A stretch of 6,821 nt of DNA, taken from positions 1 through 6,821 of the forward strand of contig JAKEGR010000118.1 in assembly GCA_022615465.1 (NCBI GenBank), given 5' to 3'. Below are positions 1-5,807 of this stretch, piece by piece (within the stretch, counting starts at the first letter, position 1; the number at the start of each line of letters is the position of its first letter). The notes under the pieces were generated by a model. The model was not told the origin of the DNA. It saw nothing but the letters and a program-made list of their open reading frames with translations, and did not search any database. Position numbers and translations under genes: made by a program. The stretch comes from Planctomycetota bacterium. GTDB lineage: Bacteria > Planctomycetota > Planctomycetia > Pirellulales > Lacipirellulaceae.

Positions 1-109
1 AAGGAACTTGTGTCACCTCGGCAATCTGCGCGGTCGTCGCTGCCGCAGGCCATCGCTTGCCAAGAAACGCCATGGTGCGTAGCGCATATTCGGCAGTCTG
101 TGAAAACAA
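1..109 (-). CDS. Rrf2-family transcriptional regulator (N-terminal part, cut by window edge)
   Basis: Reading the minus strand from a TTG at 109-107 gives 36 codons, open to the window edge. The peptide begins MFSQTAEYALRTMAFLGK and continues TTAQIAEVTQVP. This matches the well-known start of Rrf2-family winged-helix regulators (FSQ-x-x-EYALR, then T-x-x-I-A-x-x-x-x-V-P), so the visible part is helix 1 and most of the DNA-binding helix-turn-helix. Family members such as IscR, NsrR and RirA act as dimers and often carry a [2Fe-2S] cluster on three cysteines in the C-terminal half. That half lies outside the window, so the sensed signal cannot be judged. The TTG start is chosen because GGAG sits seven bases upstream (120-117) and because family proteins begin right at this residue; the first ATG is 12 codons later and would remove helix 1. 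It lies downstream of the SUMF-sialidase gene on the same strand, separated by 221 bases, so it is probably transcribed on its own. Confidence 0.85.
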   Translation of the reverse strand, partial: MFSQTAEYALRTMAFLGKRWPAAATTAQIAEVTQVP

Positions 110-116
110 TTCTCTG

Positions 117-120
117 CTCC
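117..120 (-). promoter_or_regulatory. Ribosome binding site deciding the TTG start of the Rrf2 gene
   Basis: On the minus strand GGAG is followed by seven bases (CAGAGAA) and then TTG. This spacing is near optimal and supports a non-ATG start at 109. Confidence 0.6.
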
Positions 121-154
121 AGCGGGGCACCAAGTCGACCTGATCAACCCGTGG

Positions 155-195
155 CACGGGCGTCCCGCCCGTGGCCGTTATGGGCAGGATGCCCA
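155..195. repeat. Tandem pair of GC-rich hairpins (HGRDARAT-type intergenic element)
   Basis: Two perfect inverted repeats stand side by side. CACGGGCG (155-162) pairs with CGCCCGTG (166-173) over a three-base loop, and TGGGCA (181-186) pairs with TGCCCA (190-195) over GGA. Read on the minus strand the unit would encode NGHGRDARATG, a peptide string often produced when such intergenic repeats of planctomycete and related genomes are wrongly translated; that recognition is from memory. It sits between two minus-strand genes. A transcript could fold here, but neither hairpin is followed by a T-run, so this is not a standard terminator. Confidence 0.55.
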
Positions 196-205
196 AGCGT
201 AACAA
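177..205 (-). promoter_or_regulatory. Candidate sigma70-type promoter upstream of the Rrf2 gene
   Basis: Minus strand: TTGTTA (205-200) as -35 and CATAAC (182-177) as -10, four of six matches each, separated by exactly 17 bases. It would give a leader of about 60 bases before the TTG start. The spacer is largely the small palindrome at 181-195, which may be a dispersed repeat, so the match may be chance. Confidence 0.25.
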
Positions 206-278
206 ACGCACTGCTTAAGAACAATGGTTCAACCGGCAAAAGGGGAACGGTCGGGCGGCGCGCAAATCCTCCTGCGCA

Positions 279-315
279 GGGCGTGGCGGACTGGTTTTGC
301 CAACGAGTCACGCCC
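279..315. repeat. Inverted repeat just downstream of the SUMF-sialidase gene
   Basis: GGGCGTG (279-285) and CACGCCC (309-315) are perfect seven-base arms around a 23-base loop. The element begins 16 bases after the stop codon of the minus-strand gene. It could slow polymerase or protect the 3' end, but no T-run follows it on the minus strand, so an intrinsic terminator is not supported. The stretch from 196 to 330 otherwise shows no credible gene. Confidence 0.4.
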
Positions 316-330
316 TTCGCCCGACTGCAA

Positions 331-2391
331 CTACTGGTGCCCAAAAACCGATGTTCGGGGGCGTGTGTTCAACCAGGCCAGGTTGAACGCATAGTGCTGT
401 TTGGACGAAATCAAGTGAATCACGCCGTTGGCGGCCTGGCATATCGACAGGTAGCCGCGAGGCTCGGCCGACGTGGCGCTGAGCATAAAGTGACCCGTGT
501 TTCCACCTCCATCGAGTTCGCGAGGCGGGCCGTCGTCGGTGATCAAGCGTTGGATCTGCCAGGACCGGCCATCGTCATTGGACAGTGCGGCAAACAGTCC
601 TGAGCCGACTCGCTCCTTGCCGCCCGCGTCGCGAAACTGCACGTGGTCTCCGAAGCTGCACAGCAGTAGCGGACCTTCCAACAATCGCAAGATGACCAGC
701 CGTTGGCCACTGCCGAGCGGTGGGAACGGGCTGGCATGATACGTCCATGTCTCTCCCATGTTCTCCGACAGGCTCATCGGCATCTTCCCATCGATGCTGT
801 CGCCGCGTCCCAGAGCTAACAAACATCCGTCGGCCCGTTGGGCAAAGCCTGCATGAATCCCGGCGATCCATGCGCCGGTCGCGCCTTCGGCAAATGCCGG
901 AGCCGGCTGGTTTTCCCCAGGGTCTTTCCACATCAGACCATGATCGCGACTAACCAGTACGGCCGTACCGCCGTCTCCGCCAGTGACCGCATCACAGGGA
1001 ACAAGGATCGCACCTTCCCGGGTACGGATCACCGACTCGACCGGCATGTGGTGCAGCCCGTGTTCCGGCATGATCAGGCGCGCTTTGGACCAGGTCGCAC
1101 CATGATCGTTCGATGTTCGCAGCACCGTGGCCAGGCTGCCCCAGGTAGCTGCCACAGCCAGCCCGTTGAAGTGGTAGATCGTCCCCTGGGGATCCACCCA
1201 CAACGCCGAAGCGTGATCGTTGCGGTCGGGGGCATCCCAGAACTCAGAGGCCGTCTGCCACTCCTCAGCACCGTACGGCAGACGGCTCGCCACGATGCCA
1301 AGCTCTCGCCCCGGTTCGTCGTGACAGGTATACCAGATAGCCAACAGATCGCCGTTGGGACAGTTCACGATCGCCGGACAGTGGTTGTGATTTTTTAATA
1401 GTGGGCAATCGCCTGGCGACGGTTCTCGAACGAAGATCCTCGGCTGATGGAAGTACGGCTTTGCAGAATCTGGACCAAACGCCACGTCCGCGGGCACCTC
1501 CTGACGCACATTGCGCGCGTTCTGGGGAGGTTCGACGGGAGGCAGTGGCGCGGTAGCAGGGGGTTCCCCTTGCACAACTCGAAAACCGATTAACCAGTTC
1601 CTGTCGTCAGGCAAGGTACCGGAACGATTGGACGAACGAAGAAACTCCAGCGTCGTCGAATGACTTCCGCCCCGCGTCACGCGGAAATCCCCATCGCCTC
1701 GGCCGACTGGGTCGATCTGGCTGTCGATCACATAAGGCCCATGCCAATCGAGACACCACTCTTCCACATTGCCGTGCATGTCACACAAGCCCCAAGCATT
1801 GGGAGGCGTCTGCCCAACCTGAAGCGAGACATTGCCGTGGGGCGTGCGTTTGTCGGGGAACCAGCTTACACCAACGTTCTTGTGAAGCGCCGAAGGCAAC
1901 GTATCGCCGGTGTGATATGCGGTCGTCGTTCCGGCACGACATGCAAATTCCCATTCGGCTTCAGTGGGCAGCCGATACGGCAGGCCCTCTTTGTCACTCA
2001 GCCATCGGCAAAACGCCATCGCTTCGCGCCATGACACGAAAACCACCGCTTCATCATCTGCCTTGGAGAACCCTAATTTTCCACGAACTTTTCCGTGATC
2101 TGCATCGAACTGCTCGAACTGTGCGTTCGTCACCTCGGTAGCAGACATGGCAAACGGCTGGCTGATGGTTACCTCGTGGAGCGGACGTTCATCCCACTCC
2201 CCCTGTTCTGCACCCATCACGAATGTTCCTGGCTCGATGCGGACCATCCTGAGGCCGACTGAATTCGTGAACGTCGCGGCGTCTGGCAACTCGCCCCCTG
2301 GAACTGCTTGCCTGCCAATACCCAGCAATCCGATGGCAATCAGGCACCCAACCATCCCACGAACTGCCGAAGCTTTGTGAAGTAAGTCCAT
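331..2391 (-). CDS. Secreted two-domain protein: SUMF/FGE-like domain fused to BNR (sialidase-like) domain
   Basis: 686 residues from the ATG at 2391. Residues 1-28 look like a signal peptide (MDLLHKASAVRG, then a hydrophobic run MVGCLIAIGLLGIG), so the protein is probably exported. Residues about 43-273 form a formylglycine-generating-enzyme-like domain (PF03781 type): GLRMVRIEPGTFVMG, RLPTEAEWEFACRAG, GLCDMHGNVEEWCLDW, TRGGS and IGFRV are all present. The two catalytic cysteines expected shortly after RGGS are missing (Thr and Leu by my alignment), so formylglycine formation is unlikely. A proline-rich linker (about 274-291) leads to a six-bladed-propeller-like region (about 316-676, BNR_2/PF13088 type) with four Asp-boxes: SNDHGATW, SRDHGLMW, SENMGETW and SNDDGRSW. 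It probably binds or cleaves surface or algal glycans; true sialidase activity is not shown. A longer start at 2457 is possible because AGGGG lies seven bases before that ATG, but it would bury the signal peptide behind about 22 extra residues. Confidence 0.88.
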   Translation of the reverse strand: MDLLHKASAVRGMVGCLIAIGLLGIGRQAVPGGELPDAATFTNSVGLRMVRIEPGTFVMGAEQGEWDERPLHEVTISQPFAMSATEVTNAQFEQFDADHGKVRGKLGFSKADDEAVVFVSWREAMAFCRWLSDKEGLPYRLPTEAEWEFACRAGTTTAYHTGDTLPSALHKNVGVSWFPDKRTPHGNVSLQVGQTPPNAWGLCDMHGNVEEWCLDWHGPYVIDSQIDPVGRGDGDFRVTRGGSHSTTLEFLRSSNRSGTLPDDRNWLIGFRVVQGEPPATAPLPPVEPPQNARNVRQEVPADVAFGPDSAKPYFHQPRIFVREPSPGDCPLLKNHNHCPAIVNCPNGDLLAIWYTCHDEPGRELGIVASRLPYGAEEWQTASEFWDAPDRNDHASALWVDPQGTIYHFNGLAVAATWGSLATVLRTSNDHGATWSKARLIMPEHGLHHMPVESVIRTREGAILVPCDAVTGGDGGTAVLVSRDHGLMWKDPGENQPAPAFAEGATGAWIAGIHAGFAQRADGCLLALGRGDSIDGKMPMSLSENMGETWTYHASPFPPLGSGQRLVILRLLEGPLLLCSFGDHVQFRDAGGKERVGSGLFAALSNDDGRSWQIQRLITDDGPPRELDGGGNTGHFMLSATSAEPRGYLSICQAANGVIHLISSKQHYAFNLAWLNTRPRTSVFGHQ

Positions 2392-2465
2392 GTTGTGTTT
2401 CTCTTTGGTCTCTAAGCCATTCCAGACCACCGTGATTGTCGCCGATTGATTTGGCATTTCCAATC

Positions 2466-2493
2466 CCCTGGGCTAACACCCTTAGGACCAGGG
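2466..2493. repeat. Small inverted repeat in the divergent intergenic region
   Basis: CCCTGG (2466-2471) and CCAGGG (2488-2493) can pair around a 16-base loop. It lies upstream of both divergent genes and overlaps the AGGGG that could serve the longer start of the minus-strand gene, so folding would hide that site. It may be an operator, an RNA hairpin or chance. The rest of 2392-2655 contains no credible gene and no convincing -35/-10 pair in either direction. Confidence 0.25.
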
Positions 2494-2655
2494 CAGGTTT
2501 GACGATGTGGCAAGCTTTTCGGCCTGCCAGGTTCTCACCGAACGTTATCACCACGACAAGCCGATTTCACGGAAGAGGCGTCAATTTCGGCACACCGGTT
2601 ATCACTCTCACCATGCTGGACTCGGCAACTCAAAAAACGACCTGGCCAAGCTTTT

Positions 2656-4125
2656 ATGTCTACTACCCATCGAGCCGCCCGCAGGGGCTATGTGCTGCTG
2701 ATCGCGGTAGTAACTGCCGGCTGCCAGACGACCGGCCACACGGCCTTCAACCAGCCACAGCCGGTGCCGCTCCAAATTGCGGATAGCGAGTCGCCCGATC
2801 CGGCAGTGCCTTCCGGCGGCAAGCCCATAACGGTTGGGGACTCTCTCCCTCTCCTACAGGAAAACTGCGAAGTCCAAGACGAAGTGGTCAGGTCCATGTT
2901 TTCGGTCGACGCTGGCGCTGTGCAGTCGTGGCCTGTCGTTGCCAGCGGGCAATCGCCTCGTTTGGAAATGGAGCCTTTGGTCGCCGAGGTGCTCAGCCGC
3001 CACCCGGACATTCGCTCCGCGATTGCCGCCTGGCGGGCTGCTGCGGAACGGTGCCCCCAGGAAATCTCGCTCGATGATCCGATGTTTGGGTTGATGCTGG
3101 GTCCAGGCTCGTGGGGTAGTGACGAAGTCGAAACGGCCTACACGCTGGAAGCCTCGCAGAAGATCCCCTGGCCCGGAAAACGCCAGCTTCGCGGGAACAT
3201 CGCCCGCGCCCAAGCAAACGCCGCCTTCTACACGATTGATGAACAACGCCTGCGGATCGCGGAAGCAACGCGTCTCGCTTACGCCCAATATTTCCTGGCG
3301 CATCGCCAGTTGGTGGTGCTTGCCGAGTCAACCTCATTGCTCGGCGACTTCCGCCAGATCGCCATGACGAAGTATGAGTCCGCCGAGGTACAACAACAGG
3401 ACGTCTTGATTGCCGACGTGGAGCTGGCCGAACTTGCCCGGCGCAGACTGGAACTGCTGCGTGCGGAGCGCGTGGCGAAAGCGAGGATCAACACGCTCCT
3501 GTTGGTGTCGCCCGCCGCGTCCCTGCCACCACCTCCGGAGAGCATGCCGGTCACTGCCGCCCTCCCTCCGGCGGATGAACTGCGAATCTTGGCCCTCGAG
3601 CAACGACCCGAGCTTGCGGCCCAGGCTGCCCAAATTCGTGCTACACGCTACTCTGCCGCCCTCGCAAGAAAAGAATTTCTTCCCGACACGGAATTGGTCG
3701 CGCGTTACGATGCCTTTTGGCAGGAAGAACCGTTACGGCCGATGGTCGGGATGAATGTCAATGTGCCAGTCTACAAGGCGAAACGGAGGGCAGCCGTGCG
3801 GGAGGCGACTGCAAAGACCGCCGAACAACAGGCAGCGATGGAAACGCGGATCAACGAAATCACCTTCCTGGTCGATGAGGCCTACCAGCGCGTGCAAGAG
3901 AGCCAGCAAACGGTTACCGTGTATCAAGAACAGATCCTGCCCAAGGCGGAACACAGTGTCGCTGCGGCTCAGGCCAGCTACGTTGCCGGCCGACTCGATT
4001 TCTTGCGGCTCATTGAATCCCAGCGCCAGTTGTTAGCGATTCAAGATCGCCATTACGAAGCGATCGCCGAACACCACCAGCGACTTGCCGAACTCATCCG
4101 GCAGGTCGGGACAGATATTCGCTAA
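2656..4125 (+). CDS. TolC-family outer membrane efflux lipoprotein
   Basis: 489 residues. The N-terminus has an arginine-rich start (MSTTHRAARRG), a hydrophobic run and a lipobox-like VTAGC, predicting cleavage and lipidation at Cys23, as in CusC/OprM-type channels. About 80 low-complexity residues follow. Two outer-membrane-efflux-protein repeats (PF02321 type) then occupy about 105-285 and 305-485. The first holds the helix around HPDIRSAIAAWRAA and the turn QKIPWPGKRQLRG, which is typical of heavy-metal-type RND outer membrane partners. The second holds NVPVYKAKRRAAVREA and YVAGRLDFLRLIESQRQLL. Such proteins form trimeric alpha-barrel tunnels across periplasm and outer membrane and work with an inner-membrane pump and a periplasmic adaptor. 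Neither partner gene is in view, and the genes on both sides are on the opposite strand. No clear Shine-Dalgarno precedes the ATG, but no in-frame upstream ATG was seen and the signal sequence fixes the start. Substrate unknown; metal ions or drugs are the family options. Confidence 0.9.
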   Translation: MSTTHRAARRGYVLLIAVVTAGCQTTGHTAFNQPQPVPLQIADSESPDPAVPSGGKPITVGDSLPLLQENCEVQDEVVRSMFSVDAGAVQSWPVVASGQSPRLEMEPLVAEVLSRHPDIRSAIAAWRAAAERCPQEISLDDPMFGLMLGPGSWGSDEVETAYTLEASQKIPWPGKRQLRGNIARAQANAAFYTIDEQRLRIAEATRLAYAQYFLAHRQLVVLAESTSLLGDFRQIAMTKYESAEVQQQDVLIADVELAELARRRLELLRAERVAKARINTLLLVSPAASLPPPPESMPVTAALPPADELRILALEQRPELAAQAAQIRATRYSAALARKEFLPDTELVARYDAFWQEEPLRPMVGMNVNVPVYKAKRRAAVREATAKTAEQQAAMETRINEITFLVDEAYQRVQESQQTVTVYQEQILPKAEHSVAAAQASYVAGRLDFLRLIESQRQLLAIQDRHYEAIAEHHQRLAELIRQVGTDIR

Positions 4126-4126
4126 C

Positions 4127-4208
4127 GCGGCCTGCGGCCGCAACCAAAATGGTGGGAACGCCGTCCCTGGCGTTCCGTGAATTACGGAACGGCACGGAGG
4201 CACGTTCC
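4127..4208. repeat. Cluster of overlapping palindromes between convergent genes
   Basis: Directly after the efflux gene's stop, GCGGCC (4127-4132) pairs with GGCCGC (4136-4141) over TGC. Then follow alternating arms. Hairpin A: GGAACGCC (4155-4162) with GGCGTTCC (4169-4176). Hairpin B: CGTTCCGT (4171-4178) with ACGGAACG (4184-4191). Hairpin C: GGAACG (4186-4191) with CGTTCC (4203-4208). B shares its arms with A and C, so either A plus C or B alone can form. It lies where two transcripts converge and could act as a bidirectional stop or 3'-end stabiliser, or be a dispersed intergenic repeat. No T-run is present. Confidence 0.6.
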
Positions 4209-4243
4209 CTACACGGCCTGTCGATCAACAACATGCACGCACG

Positions 4244-4263
4244 GCGCGCGCGCATCACACACA
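4244..4263. other. Alternating purine-pyrimidine tract
   Basis: (GC)5AT at 4244-4255 is followed at once by (CA)4 at 4256-4263, with a single break in alternation. A similar 12-base alternating run ends at 4242. Such tracts can adopt Z-DNA under negative supercoiling, which convergent transcription would not favour but divergent or upstream activity might. Biological meaning is not shown. Confidence 0.3.
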
Positions 4264-4270
4264 GTAAGAC

Positions 4271-4296
4271 TCTGACAGCCCGCTGAAGAAGTCAGA
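4271..4296. repeat. Inverted repeat downstream of the PTS permease gene
   Basis: TCTGAC (4271-4276) and GTCAGA (4291-4296) pair around a 14-base loop. It begins 22 bases beyond the permease stop codon in that gene's direction of transcription. Lacking a following T-run, it is at best a weak or factor-assisted terminator. Confidence 0.3.
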
Positions 4297-4317
4297 TCGG
4301 CTACGTATTGCCATTCG

Positions 4318-5565
4318 CTATTCGTGAGCCACCCCTGCCGCTTCTGCTTGCAAGCGTTGACGTTCAGCGACTTTGGCAAAGGGATAATAGACCAGCATGG
4401 CAATCACGATCGAGAGGCATCCCCAGACCGCGGCTTTCCAGTCCCCGCCGGTAACCAGGTAGTGGCCGATCACGGGCGGAGTGGTCCAGGGCACGTTGAC
4501 AAAAGGCTTCTGGATCACATTCCAGTAGATCAGCAGATAGCTGCTGGCCGTCAGGATCAATGCGTTGAGAATATACGGAATCATAAAAATGGGATTCAAC
4601 ACGATGGGAAAACCGAAGAAGATCGGCTCGTTGATTTGGAAAATCTGCGTCGGCAACGAGATGCGGCTGACTTTTCGGAAGCCTGGCTCCTTGGAGTTCA
4701 GCATGATCAGGGCGAGCGCGATGGTAGCCCCCGTCCCGCCAACATTCACGAACGTAGTAAAGAACCCGTAGGCAGTCACATACGGCAACGGCTGCCCCTG
4801 GGTCATCGCCTCGACATTCACGGCCAGATATTGGAGAAAGATGGGTGCCACGATGGCGTCCATGGCGTTGTCGCCATTGATCCCGATCGACCACAGCAGC
4901 GTGACCAGAAAGGCATACATCAGAATGCCGGGCAGCGTATTCAAGGCAAACACCAACGGTTTGAAAACGGTTTGGACGATGCCGTCGATATCGACTCCCA
5001 ACACAAAACGGATGATCCAAAAGACCAGCACGAGGAAGAATAGCGGGGTGAGAGAAAGAAACGACTCGTAGACAATCGACGGCACATTGTCTGGCAGTCT
5101 GATGACGACATTCTTGTCGGTGAAGAATTTTTGCACCCGAACGGTGATCAGCGCGAGGAGAATCGCGGTGAACAGCCCCTTCGAACCGAGGCCATCCATC
5201 GAAAGGCTTTGATCCTCGAGCTTGAGCTGGATCATCAGAAAAATCACCGTGGCCATCGCGGCGCTCACGATGGCTTCCTGCTTAAACTGTTTCCCCAGGT
5301 CATAAGCAACAAAGAAACAGGCAAAGACGGCAAGCAATCCAAAGGTGGCAGTCACCGGGATTTGAAGAAGCGGGAGATAGGGTGCGACCAACTTTTCCCA
5401 ACCCGCGATTGGAAAAAAGGAGAGGATCGTGAAGAACCCGCCTATAATCGTCAGCGGCACGATCGACACCATCCCGGCGCGAATGGCTGACAAGTAGGTG
5501 TTCTCACTCAGCACCGTCAATGCCGGCACGACATGTTTGTTCAACAACTCAGTCGCTTGGTTCAC
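4318..5565 (-). CDS. PTS sugar permease, EIIC component of the lactose/cellobiose (chitobiose) family
   Basis: 415 residues from a GTG at 5565, chosen because AAGGAGG (5576-5570) lies four bases upstream and because the family begins at about this point; the longer open frame to an ATG at 5685 adds 40 unrelated residues. It is a polytopic inner-membrane protein with about ten hydrophobic segments (for example 31-50, 71-90, 97-114, 130-144, 172-190, 318-345). Family landmarks are the N-terminal helix followed by AIRAGMVSIVPLTIIGGFF, the INEPIFFGFP loop carrying the substrate-contacting Glu (E313), and NVPWTTPPVIGHYLVTGGDW near the end. EIIC proteins move beta-glucosides or similar disaccharides while EIIB phosphorylates them. 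By my alignment the conserved GIHG motif reads GING (228-231), so the His thought to help hold the sugar is Asn. No EIIA, EIIB, EI or HPr gene is visible. It may be an orphan PTS permease or a transporter that no longer phosphorylates its substrate. Confidence 0.88.
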   Translation of the reverse strand: MNQATELLNKHVVPALTVLSENTYLSAIRAGMVSIVPLTIIGGFFTILSFFPIAGWEKLVAPYLPLLQIPVTATFGLLAVFACFFVAYDLGKQFKQEAIVSAAMATVIFLMIQLKLEDQSLSMDGLGSKGLFTAILLALITVRVQKFFTDKNVVIRLPDNVPSIVYESFLSLTPLFFLVLVFWIIRFVLGVDIDGIVQTVFKPLVFALNTLPGILMYAFLVTLLWSIGINGDNAMDAIVAPIFLQYLAVNVEAMTQGQPLPYVTAYGFFTTFVNVGGTGATIALALIMLNSKEPGFRKVSRISLPTQIFQINEPIFFGFPIVLNPIFMIPYILNALILTASSYLLIYWNVIQKPFVNVPWTTPPVIGHYLVTGGDWKAAVWGCLSIVIAMLVYYPFAKVAERQRLQAEAAGVAHE

Positions 5566-5569
5566 TGTG

Positions 5570-5576
5570 CCTCCTT
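5570..5576 (-). promoter_or_regulatory. Strong ribosome binding site fixing the GTG start of the permease
   Basis: AAGGAGG on the minus strand followed by CACA and GTG. It is the best ribosome binding site in the window, in contrast to the aminotransferase and efflux genes, which lack one. Confidence 0.8.
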
Positions 5577-5580
5577 CAAT

Positions 5581-5593
5581 GGCATGGAATGCC
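5581..5593. repeat. Short hairpin in the permease leader
   Basis: GGCAT and ATGCC pair around three bases, just upstream of the permease ribosome binding site and just downstream of the candidate -10. It would sit at the very 5' end of the mRNA and might stabilise it or be an operator half; it could also be chance. Confidence 0.25.
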
Positions 5594-5599
5594 CAAATC

Positions 5600-5628
5600 A
5601 ATGTAGCGGATTCACGGAATAATGAAAA
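5600..5628 (-). promoter_or_regulatory. Candidate sigma70-type promoter of the PTS permease
   Basis: Minus strand: TTTTCA (5628-5623) as -35 and TACATT (5605-5600) as -10, four of six matches each, with a 17-base spacer. It would give a leader of about 30 bases ending in the AAGGAGG ribosome binding site. No comparable promoter was found for the divergent aminotransferase in 5690-5807. Confidence 0.35.
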
Positions 5629-5807
5629 CCTTGCGCGAACCACACGCCGATGGATCAACCACTTCTTCAACAGACTGCTAGGCACACCGGCCCGTTTTGT
5701 GGCACAATAATATCTTACGCCCCTTGCACGCTTTTACCTGGAAGGTGAAGCCTAACTCCACGGCAGCCGTTCGATGACCATCAACGCCTCCGTAATGTGA
5801 AAAAACC

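Noticed and set aside
279..315. Intrinsic terminator for the SUMF-sialidase gene
   Set aside because: The arms pair well, but the loop is 23 bases and no T-run follows on the transcribed side; kept only as an inverted repeat.
144..344. 66-residue minus-strand open frame ending in NGHGRDARATG
   Set aside because: It lies over the intergenic palindromes and overlaps the end of the SUMF-sialidase gene; its peptide is the typical mistranslation of such repeats and has no recognisable domain.
10..603. 197-residue plus-strand open frame
   Set aside because: Antisense to the sialidase-like gene and the Rrf2 gene, rich in Arg, Pro and Ser as expected for a shadow frame in GC-rich DNA, and without family motifs.
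2436..2786. 116-residue plus-strand open frame overlapping the efflux gene start
   Set aside because: Out of frame with the well-supported efflux lipoprotein and lacking recognisable features.
4324..5043. 239-residue plus-strand open frame opposite the permease
   Set aside because: The complementary strand codes for a clear membrane protein; this frame is rich in His, Asp, Gln and Arg, the usual mirror image of hydrophobic codons.
5700..5716. Possible sigma54 promoter (TGGCAC followed by TATC)
   Set aside because: The invariant GC of the -12 element is not present at the required spacing, so the match fails.
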